Shown here in pieces: positions 17,490-26,724 of a DNA stretch of 27,442 nucleotides (positions are counted from its first letter, which is position 1; every line of letters begins with the position of its first letter). Position numbers and translations under genes: made by a program. The notes below the pieces were generated by a model that made no database searches, had not been told where the DNA came from, and saw only the letters and a program-made list of their open reading frames with translations. The DNA comes from Sphacelaria rigidula (Eukaryota > Phaeophyceae > Sphacelariales), in contig CAXNAA020000117.1 in the NCBI GenBank assembly GCA_964200075.2, forward strand, positions 1-27,442. Reading direction: 5' to 3'.

Positions 17490-17614
17490 GTGAGTAAACA
17501 CATTGGTTCGTTTTTTTTTACGCTCGGTGCAATGAACCTGGCGAAACGTGGCGAAATGAAGACACGAAGTATTACTTGTAGCCTTAACGCCACCGTTTGT
17601 GTTATTTCTCATAG
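17490..17614 (+). other. Probable spliceosomal intron
   Basis: Begins gtgagt directly after cag and ends ttatttctcatag, with a pyrimidine-rich tail. The length is 125 bases. The upstream exon ends in phase 0. The downstream frame fits if one G is removed from the G8 run at 17643-17650. Confidence 0.65.
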
Positions 17615-17858
17615 GAGACCGAGGGGCGGACGCTGCGACGCAGGGGGGGGCTGTAAGATGTCGAAACAAGAGGCTCACTGGAGGGCTGGCGTTGCCGCTG
17701 GGACATGGACGAAAGAGCAGCTGGAGGACAAGTTGAAAAAAAGGCGGGAGAAGGAGGAGAGGCTTCAAAATGAACACGACGAGGCCGATGATGACGCGCC
17801 CTGTGCGGGGTGCAGCGTGTGTTTTGACCGAGATCAACTTACAGCACTCGGAAATGAG
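17615..17858 (+). pseudogene. Cys-containing exon of the large gene
   Basis: After the acceptor the frame runs through a G8 homopolymer (17643-17650), where it breaks by one base. Beyond it the frame of ATG 17658 reads MSKQEAHWRAGVAAGTWTKE, a charged helix (KLKKRREKEERLQNEHDEAD) and a Cys cluster CAGCSVCFDRDQL. The exon ends at gaaatgag before gtgagc. Joined to the next exon it meets a second pair, CAGCLADEPDE, so the two exons together may form a zinc finger split by an intron. The initial Met could also start a separate gene at 17658. Confidence 0.5.
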
Positions 17859-18015
17859 GTGAGCGGTTGGGGTATACTTCATTTAAAAAATTTCATGCCA
17901 CCACCCCATCCACGGATGCAGATGAGTTACATCACAACCTGTCCAACCTGTACACTGATGATCCACTTTCTATGCTTTGTTTGGTCTGTATTCTACTGCT
18001 TGTCTTTCACCGAAG
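17859..18015 (+). other. Probable spliceosomal intron
   Basis: Donor gtgagc at 17859 and acceptor ctttcaccgaag ending at 18015; length 157 bases. Splicing joins codon 67 of the ATG-17658 frame to the 18016 frame in phase 0 and brings two CAGC motifs into one protein, which supports the intron. Confidence 0.6.
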
Positions 18016-21000
18016 CTACGCTGTGCCGGGTGTTTGGCCGATGAACCGGATGAGCACTCGGGGCTCGTGGGTGACGCGGACGCTGCAGAAGGAGAGGTAG
18101 AGAGCGACGTTAACGCGCGTGCCGGGACCACACCTGGTGTACCAGCATCGCCGCAGCAACGTCGTCGTCGGGTCCCCAGCCGAATCCCCAACCGAATCCC
18201 GAAAACTTCGAGCCAGAACGAGGCGCTGGTGTAGCCGAAGGATGAAGAGCAAGCTGAACGAGTTTTTGCCAACTACAATAGAGCAAAGGAAATGGAGCGC
18301 AAACTCACCGCCTCGAGGACCACAGTCAAAGAAGTTCGGAACCTGACCTACCTCGACATCACGACTGCATCAACGTGCGTCGCCAAGGGGTTCCCCGTCG
18401 ATGAAGATACTTGGCTTAAATGTGAGAAGGAAAACTATGGGCTCTACGGGATTAAAACTCGTAGAGAGGGGGTTTCGGGGACCAAGGTTACTTCTGCGAA
18501 CAGCAAAGGGGAGGTCGTGGAAGCAAAGATGGTGAAAGGATACAATACGTTCACCATCGAATGGTCAGATGCCAGGAAGAAAAACAGCGAGTACACTACT
18601 GGAGAAGTGCTTCGCGACCGCGACGATGGGCAGGGCGTGGTGTCACTTGACGAGGCCAAGCAGAGGATGATTTCGTTTCTTCTCGCAGCGCGGTGCATGG
18701 CCGACGTCCAGTTTCATGAATTTATCTCCAACAACGTGAAAGTTCACGATGCAAAAAGCACGCGTCCCCTGAGCGGGAACAAAGCTGATGACATCAAAGA
18801 TGGTAGGGGTCACGCCTGGAAGGAGACGAAGTCAGCTCGCGGGGTCGATATGCTCATGCCGAACGAGATTGATTTGTTAAGGTCGGTAGAGGATCCAGGC
18901 TTGTTGGGGGAGATGGAAGCTCCCGAGTCGTGCTTCAAAATGATGGGGTTGCACGACTACGTCAAGATCGGGCAATTGGGCCTCGTCAACAGCAACGAGG
19001 ATTTCAACTCCAAGCACCTGCCCTTCCTCAACCACTTTGTACGGGGAGCACAAGCATCATTTCGACTGGGTCGGCCTACCAACCTGGCGTCGTCGATGGT
19101 TTTTCTTTCCGTCCACGAGCTCCCTCATGGGATGACGACCACGTCGAATGCAGACGCCAATAAGGTGTGTTTCAACCCAGGAGAAAACATAAAAGATTAC
19201 AGCTTGGGCATGAGGGCGGTGTTGTCTAGGGCAAGAGTGAAAGACTACGGTGGAAGGAGTAAAGTATCGTCTACATGCCAGTGGTTGCAAAGATATCCAC
19301 TATATCGCATTTTGGATCTGTCGCGGGTTGACGGGGGCAGCGTCTGTCCATCAACGGAGCATTCTAATTCGGTTTCCCCTACGCTTCACCACAAAGACAC
19401 GTATTGTGTAGCATCAATGCTTAGCGGCCATCGGATTGCGGACATGGAGGTGTTCTCTTGTATCGAACAAAGATACCTTACTGTGTCGAGGGAAAAGAGG
19501 AACGCGAAGAGTGTGGTAGAGAACGACAACGAGAAGGTTGGGTCCGGGACCAAATGGTGTAAGGGCAGGACCCATTTGGTAGGTAGCCAGGAATGTATCG
19601 ACGGGTATCTTTTCTTGGAGGAACTAGTGTTCCAAAATGGTATAGAGCCGATCATGAACAAGTTGCCCGCTAAAGCTGTCGAGATGTGCAACGATGTGCT
19701 CGAGATGGACCCGATGGAAATTAGAAAGCATAAAAGCGAAGATAAGTTCTGCCCACCTGAGCACCGAGGTCAGATTGAGTCGGCGGTCGATAGCCTCATC
19801 TCAAAGAATTTGACCAGGTTAGATATTTCGTTGTTCAGTCGCGCTTTGTACCTAGCAGATGCTGTACTGACCGCGGCCCTTCGCTCACAAAATGGTCTGG
19901 GTCAGCTTACGAGAGACTTCCATCGAATGAGGCGAAACGACGTCCACGGTAACGAAGTAGCGGTTAGCCGATGTCTTCTGCCCCGATATTTCAAAAACAA
20001 AAAGGCGCTTGAGACTTCCCCTTACGGTATAGTGGTAAACCACACCAAACACGAGAAGTGTGTCGGACCGTACGCGGCAATGGTGGTGATATTGAGAAAG
20101 TTGATGAGACGTCTCCTTCAGGTTGAGGTGGAGAAGAAAAGCGTACAGATACAGGCTGTAGGGGGGGGGCACGGAGGGAGTTGCTGACGTGTACACGCTG
20201 ACTGACCTCTTGGGCCCTTTCGATGAGAATGGTAGGATGTACACGGAAGGTCAGCTACTGGAAATGTTCAAATGGATAGGGGTGCGAGCCATGGGGATTC
20301 CGAGATTCGGCACTCATATCATTCGCACAAACCACGCGACCGCGGTAGCAATGTATTGTGTACGGAATGGTTTACCCCAGGATCATCAAACAGTAAAGGA
20401 TTTGTTTGCCCTGGGCAGACACGGAGACGGGGTGAGGATTAAGTCGCATTCGCAGGTCAAGGCCAATACACCGGATGCAGGTAGCATCAAAACCATATTG
20501 ATGGTCACGGTTTCTTCTCTTGTATCCCTTGAAAAGGGTGTCGATGCAGTCATCATCTGTGAAGTAGATTGGATGACCTTGCTTTGGATGACATTGTGGA
20601 GATGGGTTGTCCGGGGGTCTTGGCGTTCGAGGATAAGTCTAATGATTCATTGTGCAAACAGCCGGGCATGGGTAGCGTGCTGAGTAAACGTCCGACCGCA
20701 ACGGTGGAGATGGATGATGACGAGAAGGCTCTCGTGAAAAAAGTACGGATGAAGCTCTTGGAAGATCAGTGGGAGAGTTTGTCGCGAGGAGTGTCCAATA
20801 AATGCGGTGATGGGGCTGTTGCGGGGAAGGGCACGGGTTTGAGCGATGTGGATGTGAGTGTGGGCTGTAGATCCGGGGAGAACAAGACGCAGTTTCGGTC
20901 AAGGCTGATGGGGAGGATGAATTCTTTGATTGTAAAATTGTCTCAAGAGACCAAAACTAAGAAAGTCAGAAGGGGCACCGCTGAGTACAACCTGAAGAAC

Positions 21001-21225
21001 AGTAGGTATGTCAAAGTTGCTTACGGGGAAGAGGCTCAGAAGTTCTTGTACTCGGAAAAGTACATAGAGCACCATGCCTTTTGCGATGCGTTCTTCGAGG
21101 AATTCAAACAGAACAAAGGGGGGAAGGTGAAGCCTGGGGCGAAGGCGGAAGCTTTCAGGAAGAATGCAGGCATTGTTTGGAAACATTACTGCTGGGAAAA
21201 CAGTAAGACGGAGGACGTAGTGTAG
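18016..21225 (+). pseudogene. Tyrosine-recombinase-like protein with a stop and two frame breaks
   Basis: The frame opens after the intron, passes a Pro/Arg-rich linker, meets TAG at 18232-18234 and continues as a long protein from about 18235 (ATG 18292) to 20187. Near the end it contains LADAVLTAALRSQNGLGQLT, like the first Arg block of tyrosine recombinases, and then KNKKALETSPYGIVVNHTK. At the G9 run (20161-20169) the frame breaks by one base. It continues with LLEMFKWIGVRAMG and THIIRTNHATAVAMY, a good H-x-x-R block, and ALGRHGDG. A second break at about 20566-20571 shifts to the last part, a basic helical tail ending with TAG at 21225. I see no clear nucleophilic Tyr after the last His. 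It resembles Crypton- or DIRS-type recombinases, but the catalytic set is incomplete, so this is tentative. Confidence 0.45.
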
Positions 21226-21325
21226 GCGATGGGGGAGGTGGGAGAAGTATTTCTGTGTTATTAATATAAGCCAAAGGACCCGGGAGCTATTCATGACAAC
21301 GCAACATGGCGACTGTCGCAACTAC

Positions 21326-21366
21326 AGCGCACCCATAAGCGCACCCGCAAGCGCACCCGCAAGCGC
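21326..21366. repeat. 12-bp tandem repeat, about 3.4 units
   Basis: agcgcacccata followed by two copies of agcgcacccgca and a partial unit. It lies in the gap between the large gene and the PD-(D/E)XK gene. Confidence 0.9.
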
Positions 21367-21513
21367 TATGAGTCTCGCGGGACCCGTGCGGCCTACATAT
21401 ACATACATACTTTGTCAAGTCCCTGGCGCATTTCCCTGGTGCACCCCTGGGAAATCTCTTTGAATGAGAATAGTGTGGTTGGTTCGTTCAACAAATTCAG
21501 TCTGTTTCGCAAC

Positions 21514-22299
21514 ATGGCTTCTCTCACATCCTCGCCCGAAAGCGCACAGACCTCTACAGTGCCGCGAGTGCCAAATTCAAACAAAGTTAACGAGAAGCAA
21601 GGCAGGGATGCACTTGCTCTCCGCGCCCGAGGCGAAATCAAGTGGGCAACCCCTGCAGGCTCGATTGACGTTTTCACGAAGGACGAAGTAATCGAGATTA
21701 AACACTACAAGAACTGGAAGAATGGTGTCGGACAGGTCAAGGCATACGGAGAGGACCACCCCTCACACAAGAAACGTCTCCATCTTTTCGCGCATGAGGG
21801 AGAGAAAGCTTCAAAGTACTTTGAGATGGCCACGAGACTATGTGCGGAGGACGGAATTCGCGTTACATTTGAAGAAGTGGTGGTTGGAAGAAACAACCTA
21901 GGGGTAGACGTGGTGGATGGTTTGGATGTGTTTAGGGTAAACATTGCCACATCCGCGTTTGCCGCTACCGGGGGCGCATTCTACGGTGATCCAGCGTACC
22001 CCATGAACGCAGATGACGTTGCGCTCGCAACAAAGTGGTGGAACGCAAAGATGGAGCGCGAATTGTCCGAGTTTGAAAGAATGAAGGTTAAGCGCGCTCC
22101 TGCTTTCGGGATTGGTGGCGGTGACTCGAAGTGGGTAACTGCGGTCGGAGCTACGGCTGCCCCCGCTGCGATCGGCGAGGCTGTGCGGGCCGGGAAGAGT
22201 GGCGCTTCGCCCGGTGCTGGAGCGGTGGTGGTTCCTGGAAAATGGGGCCCGTACTATAAGGTTGGAGAGTTCATTAACTATAATAGTTTCAATATGTAA
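21514..22299 (+). CDS. PD-(D/E)XK-like nuclease
   Basis: Intact 261-residue ORF from ATG 21514. The frame is open to 21412, but the earlier part is unlike protein, so I chose the Met before ASLTSSPESAQTS. The core reads RARGEIKWATPAGSIDVF and then VIEIKHYKNWKNGVGQVKAY. The pattern Glu41, Asp52, Glu61-x-Lys63 and Gln74 is the metal-binding arrangement of PD-(D/E)XK nucleases, with the strand LHLFAHEG following. The C-terminal part contains AFYGDPAYPMNADDVALATK and an Ala/Gly-rich region. Such stand-alone nucleases occur in giant viruses and mobile elements. The exact target is unknown. It ends in TAA and has no break, unlike most neighbours. Confidence 0.7.
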   Translation: MASLTSSPESAQTSTVPRVPNSNKVNEKQGRDALALRARGEIKWATPAGSIDVFTKDEVIEIKHYKNWKNGVGQVKAYGEDHPSHKKRLHLFAHEGEKASKYFEMATRLCAEDGIRVTFEEVVVGRNNLGVDVVDGLDVFRVNIATSAFAATGGAFYGDPAYPMNADDVALATKWWNAKMERELSEFERMKVKRAPAFGIGGGDSKWVTAVGATAAPAAIGEAVRAGKSGASPGAGAVVVPGKWGPYYKVGEFINYNSFNM

Positions 22300-22726
22300 C
22301 AATGGAACTGGAAATGCAGCTCCAACACGCACAAAGTGTGCCGCCGTAAAGTGGTGTGAAACTAATGAGGACACAGGCTTCTGTCAGGGACAGGGGTCAG
22401 TGCCGGGGCAGTTCTAACCCACTGCCAAGGGTTGCTAGGATTGTGGAATGTAGCGAGAAGAGAGGGATAAAGGGAGAGTGGCCCGAGGGGCGAGAGGAGG
22501 GTCGCAAGACCCACCGATTCCCCTCGGTGAATTGCCCTAATTCTCCGCAAGTCATCAGCTCTCGCGGCGCCTTTATTGGTCGACTCTTCCAATGGCCAAT
22601 TGCCTCGGAAGTGTCGTATCCTATCTATACGTGTTATGTGCACAGATGCAAAGGTTTCTATAATCCCGACAGGTGTCCTCCACACTAACCACATACTACT
22701 CTACGTATTAGACTCTTTCGGTGTCA
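22300..22726. other. Intergenic stretch without supported gene
   Basis: Follows the nuclease gene and precedes the 19-bp repeat. The short ORFs here overlap on both strands and carry no motif. Confidence 0.5.
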
Positions 22727-22802
22727 AAAAAAAGTTCGTTTTAAGAAAAAAAGTTCGTTTTAAGAAAAAAAGTTCGTTTTAAGAAAAAAAGTCCGTTTTA
22801 AG
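22727..22802. repeat. 19-bp tandem repeat, four units
   Basis: Four copies of aaaaaaagttcgttttaag, the last with gtccg in place of gttcg. The final unit overlaps the left inverted end of the candidate element. Confidence 0.95.
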
Positions 22803-22900
22803 CTTTCAGTTTTAAGAACGTTTCCGAGGACCGAGGAACGGTCCCCACAGTCCCGTTAAAGCAGAAAATGTAGAGACCAAACTCGGCTTTTATTATTTTC

Positions 22901-22929
22901 TTTGCGGGCGCGCGAAGCGCGCACGCAAA
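22901..22929. repeat. GC-rich hairpin
   Basis: The arms tttgcgggcgcgc and gcgcgcacgcaaa pair at 12 of 13 positions around a three-base gaa loop. It is followed by a run of A. It could be a structured RNA end or a recombination site. Confidence 0.85.
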
Positions 22930-23950
22930 AAAAAATCATATCGACACCCCCTCGCGTACGAGTCACGGCGCCCCTGTCTCTGGGGGGACAAATTCGAGTT
23001 TTCCGTGTTCGTTCGTTGAGCAACTCTTTCCCTTCCCATTTCCGCTACAGAGCACCAATCGCAAAACTCTAAAGTGCGCAGGAAAAGTAATATAAATGGC
23101 ACGTCAGCGCATTTGTTCTTTTTGAATTTGGTGCCGAGTCGGCAAAGTTATCACGGCATTTGTGGTCTTCCGAAGGGTTTGTTTTTCGAGTGCGCCACCT
23201 CCGGGCGTACGACTTAACGCACCAGCGTAACAGAGGTGAAGATTAGTGTCAGTAGAGTCGCCCGCACCCTTTACTTTCGCGAATGATGCCATACGCGTGG
23301 AGTAAGCGTGAGAATCATGCGACGGCTTTTACCAGAACTCCGCCATACATGTGAGATACCCAGCAGGGCAATGAGGGGTCTGCCTCCGCATTTTTGGCCC
23401 CCCCGGGCACATGTCACCGTGGCTGAGTAGCCCGACACAGCGATCTGCTCGCCCCGACAAGTACGCGGGCGTACAGATACATCACAGCAGGCCGGCCGCG
23501 GAACATTTCTGGGGGTGTTGAGGCAGTGCTGGGCTAGAGAGAGGGGGTCTCGATCAAGCAGATTGGTCTCTGTGCGGCGGATTTTCAGCTGATGAAACAC
23601 AGGCGAAAATTCATCAGTCCTTGTTGTGTGGTCACATCACGAAGGGCACACCATCTCAAAGTGCTTCAGTGCAGACCACGGCTCTACTCTCTACGGCTCC
23701 GAAGGGTTTGGTCCTACTCTTCTCATCATCATTTGCTCTTGCGTGACCGTTTCATGGCCTGTACTGGTCTGGGTGTTGAGAAATCGCAAGACACCACAAC
23801 TTCTAAACAGCTGTTTCTTGCCTGAAAAAGTTCGGCCAGGCGAAGCAGGCTGAAAACAAAAATCGGCCGAAGAATATACCTGCTGCTCGTGGTGAAAACC
23901 GGGGACGGTGTACGGTCAGCCCACCCTTTACCGATCCGCGGAGATGCAGA
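22930..23950. other. Interior of the candidate element, no gene seen
   Basis: Short ORFs on both strands lack motifs. A TATA-like taatataaatgg lies near 23089, and nothing convincing follows it. Confidence 0.45.
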
Positions 23951-24082
23951 TTAAAATAAAGGGTTACATTTTCTTTGCGCAAAGAAAGTACCTGCAGAGG
24001 GGGCTAGGGGTTTGGGGGCGTTATTGCTTGGCCTACTGCAGGTACTTTCTGTGGGCAAAGAAAATTTAACCCTGTATTTTAA
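23951..24082. repeat. Foldback with 47-bp arms and G-rich loop
   Basis: The left arm (23951-23997) and right arm (24036-24082) are reverse complements at 43 of 47 positions. The 38-base loop is G-rich (ctaggggtttgggggcg). The left arm also contains the perfect palindrome tttctttgcgcaaagaaa (23970-23987). Confidence 0.95.
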
Positions 24083-24731
24083 CAGCCAACCGGACTGTTA
24101 AAGTTGAAAATTTTCAGAAATAAGAGAAACTTTCAGCTTTAGGCGTCAGCGCAAGAAATCAACTCTATGACTGGCGACGACCCACCCCCCGCTCTCCTGA
24201 TTCTGGCCGAGGAGCGAGAGGTTTGCATGTGTGTGGGGTGCTGCTGGAGGGGAGAGGGCGTGCCTCTGTCGTGGCGATGGACACGATAGAAAAAAAAAGG
24301 CCGCGCACAGAGAGCATGCCGATCAGCACCGCAACACGAACTCTCTCTCGTCGTAGGGATACAGCCGGAGACGAAACCAAGCACAGGAGCCACGTATAGC
24401 TCTCACACGCTTTCTTTGCCGCGATGGTAGATGGCTGATTTAGTTGCTGGTCTTGTTGGAGGGAGGAGAGGGTGGTGCGCGTCTCTCTTCTGTTGTTGCG
24501 CAAAACAGAAAAATAGCAAGCTCTCGATCGATTGCACAACAGGGAAGAGGGAAGCACAAATGCATGTACATCATCCCTTTCGATGCACACGCTTAACCGT
24601 GCTGTCGACCTCACTCGCGTGCTATGTAGCGGTGCCACACAGGGGTGGTGCGAGCTCTGTGGCTGAGGAAAACCTCGAAACATGGTTCTCTATCCTCTGC
24701 GGAGACCTTCTGGGTCTTGAGTGAACACAAA
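24083..24731. other. Stretch with no supported gene
   Basis: Long minus-strand frames exist (for example 24165-24683), but they are Ser/Arg-rich without motif, and competing plus-strand frames overlap them. I see no RNA gene. Confidence 0.4.
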
Positions 24732-24970
24732 TATTGACGCAAATATACCTGCAAGAAGGCGTGCAGGAATTTTCTAGAAAAGTTCTTAAAACGAAAAGCT
24801 TAAAACGGACTCCTTATTTCCAGGTTTGCGACGACGAGTCCGAATTAGTTTATTGACGCAAATATACCTGCAAGAAGGCGTGCAGGAATTTTCTACAAAA
24901 GTTCTTAAAACGAAAAGCTTGAAACGGACTCCTTATTTCCAGGTTTGCGACGACGAGTCCGAATTAGTTT
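24732..24970. repeat. 119-bp tandem duplication
   Basis: Two nearly identical copies (24732-24850 and 24851-24970), each starting tattgacgcaaatatacctg and ending cgaattagtt. Each contains the right inverted-end sequence of the candidate element. The very few differences suggest a recent duplication. Confidence 0.95.
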
Positions 24971-24971
24971 A

Positions 24972-25559
24972 ATGTTTTGCCATTTGCAACCGGAGAAGAA
25001 AGTCACTCAGGCGGAGCGCGAGGGGGTGATCGAGATGGCGAGAGCAGTCGGGGAAGCCTTCAAACGGGCAAAGATTAACAAGGCTAATGACAACAATAAG
25101 CTCTACGACTTCATGAGTGGGACGCGTAATTTTGGTTCAAAACTCCCCCTGGTACACAATCTGCCGAACAAAGTAAATTCTGAATTTCCTGAGTTCCTTC
25201 GGGGGTATCTCTACCGCATAATTTTTTTCCGGGGAGGTGTCCACTTTCGGCCCTCCCAACAACACCAAACACAAGGCAACAACAACAAAAGACTCTTCCT
25301 TGCATCCCTGGGGGGGAACAGCTACAGAGGAGCCCGAGATATGGTCTGCGTAGCAGCAGCAGAGGTGCGCGAAGGGGACACGTGTGTCAAGGCACACATG
25401 TCTCCGTTGGGTTTGGCTGGGAAGGTCAGCATTGACTTCGGGAAGATCCGACACAACAACGATCCTCGTGAAAATTGGACGCGTCGGACTGCAAGCGCAA
25501 GGGAGCAGTTGGGGGAAGCGACCAGCCACAGGAAAGCGAGGCAAAGGCAGCATCGGTAG
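24972..25559 (+). CDS. Hypothetical protein at the edge of the duplication
   Basis: An ORF of 195 codons from ATG 24972, one base after the second 119-bp copy, to TAG 25559. The first 60 residues look protein-like and helical (REGVIEMARAVGEAFKRAK, then NDNNKLYDFMSGTR). The rest is less ordered and may include intron or non-coding sequence. I do not recognise a family. The frame also extends upstream through the duplication, which argues that the start is only approximate. Confidence 0.35.
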   Translation: MFCHLQPEKKVTQAEREGVIEMARAVGEAFKRAKINKANDNNKLYDFMSGTRNFGSKLPLVHNLPNKVNSEFPEFLRGYLYRIIFFRGGVHFRPSQQHQTQGNNNKRLFLASLGGNSYRGARDMVCVAAAEVREGDTCVKAHMSPLGLAGKVSIDFGKIRHNNDPRENWTRRTASAREQLGEATSHRKARQRQHR

Positions 25560-25981
25560 AAGTGGCGCGTCGGCTAGATTCGAAGGCCAAGACACACGCG
25601 CACGTGACGCTGCAAGAGAGATCACAAAGATACAGCAAGCGCTGTTCGGAGATTGCCCAAAAGAGAGAAAATAAATGGAAACTTGGAAAATGGCGGAGAC
25701 AAGAGACACACGTGAACGGAGCGTGGAAGGAACACGGAAGAAGCAGCTACGAAGGATATCTATCAGGTAGAGGACGAGCAGCCAGTCAACATACACATGA
25801 AGGAAGGACGAGGCAGAGTTGGGGAACACCAAGAGAGGAAGAGGCGAAGAATTTGCGTCGGAAGCAAAAAATCGGAGATAGATCCAAGTGCTACTGCTGC
25901 TGTTCGTCGGAGTATCGACGGCGGCGTCTGAGAAAAGGCGAGATACACAGCGCCGGGCCTGGGTTTCTCAGTCGCGTATAG
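25475..25981 (+). CDS. Charged hypothetical ORF
   Basis: A 168-codon frame overlapping the end of the previous ORF in another frame. It has no ATG near its start. The product is Arg/Lys/Glu-rich (SVEVARRLDSKAKTHAHVTL) and could be a continuation of the previous ORF after a frame break, or noise. Its last part enters the 117-bp repeat region. Confidence 0.2.
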   Translation: MDASDCKRKGAVGGSDQPQESEAKAASVEVARRLDSKAKTHAHVTLQERSQRYSKRCSEIAQKRENKWKLGKWRRQETHVNGAWKEHGRSSYEGYLSGRGRAASQHTHEGRTRQSWGTPREEEAKNLRRKQKIGDRSKCYCCCSSEYRRRRLRKGEIHSAGPGFLSRV

Positions 25982-26395
25982 AAGCAGTGGACAGGAGGAT
26001 ACAGGGGGTTGGGAGAGGAGTTTCAAGCACCAGGAGACGAGAGGAACCGGCGGTGGGGCGGAGGTTGTCGGCGAAGTCGTCGGAGATCATCGTAGATCAA
26101 AGGATCTGCGATCTTCGTTCCAGCGTAGGCGGAGGAGTCAGTCTGAGAAGAGGCGAGATACGCAGCGTCAAGCCTGGGTTTCTCGGTCGCGTGCTGCAGC
26201 AGTGGACAGGAGGATACAGGAGGGTGGGAAAGGAGTTTTCAGGCACCAGGAGACGAGAGTAATCGAAGACTATATTATTGCTGCTGCTGCTGTTTGCGCG
26301 GGAGCATCGGTAAAGGCGTCCAAGACTGAACACGTACTGTAGCAGTGGTTAGGAGGATCCGGCAGGCTGTGAGAGGAGTTTCAGGCATCTCCACC
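25928..26395. repeat. Dispersed tandem repeat, about 117-bp units
   Basis: Two clear copies start with ctgagaa and aggcgagata at 25928 and 26143 (spacing 215 bases) and end in caccaggagacgagag. A third, degenerate copy (agcagtggttaggaggat) starts at 26341. CTG runs precede two of them. Confidence 0.85.
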
Positions 26396-26724
26396 CGGGA
26401 GCATCGTCCATAGTGCAAAACAGATTGGGACGAGAGCAAGGACAAGTATCATTGCTGGAACCATACCAGATAGGTGGACGGCGGAGATAGAAGAAGATGG
26501 CAAAACAGCAAGGAAACGAGGCGCCGCTGGCGAAATTCGAGAAGGGGAGACAGCAATGGGGAAGGTGGCGGGGGCCGGAGCGAGGGGTGTCTGCGCTATC
26601 GCTGGAACACAAAATGTTAGGGGGACAGCCACTGCTATCAGATCAGTGGGTATTTCGGGGTAAGCACCTCCTCCGAATATGGCATTTCTTGACTGCTTTT
26701 GTGGTATGCGGAGAAAAGGACCCC
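26396..26724. other. Stretch between two repeat families
   Basis: No supported gene. The plus-strand frame from 26497 and the minus-strand frame 26381-26818 overlap and lack motifs. Confidence 0.4.

Larger units (their letters stand above)
22727..24970. mobile_element. Candidate non-autonomous element with inverted ends
   Basis: The left side holds agtccgttttaagctttc and cagttttaagaac (22790-22819). The right side holds its reverse complement at 24782-24811, and again at 24901-24930, with about two mismatches in 30 bases. Between the ends there is no convincing gene, but there is a GC hairpin and a large foldback. Tandem arrays sit at both ends. A miniature or decayed DNA transposon is a reasonable inference. 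No target duplication was identified. Confidence 0.45.

Noticed and set aside
15099-17593. Several long minus-strand and third-frame ORFs across the repeat region
   Set aside because: The GC-rich repeats keep all frames open. Pro/Ser/Arg-rich translations repeat with the DNA and show no domain.
21326-21366. CRISPR-like array
   Set aside because: Contiguous 12-bp units and no spacers.
24165-24683. 172-codon minus-strand ORF
   Set aside because: Ser/Arg-rich without motif, overlapped by other frames, and inside a segment that looks like a non-autonomous element.
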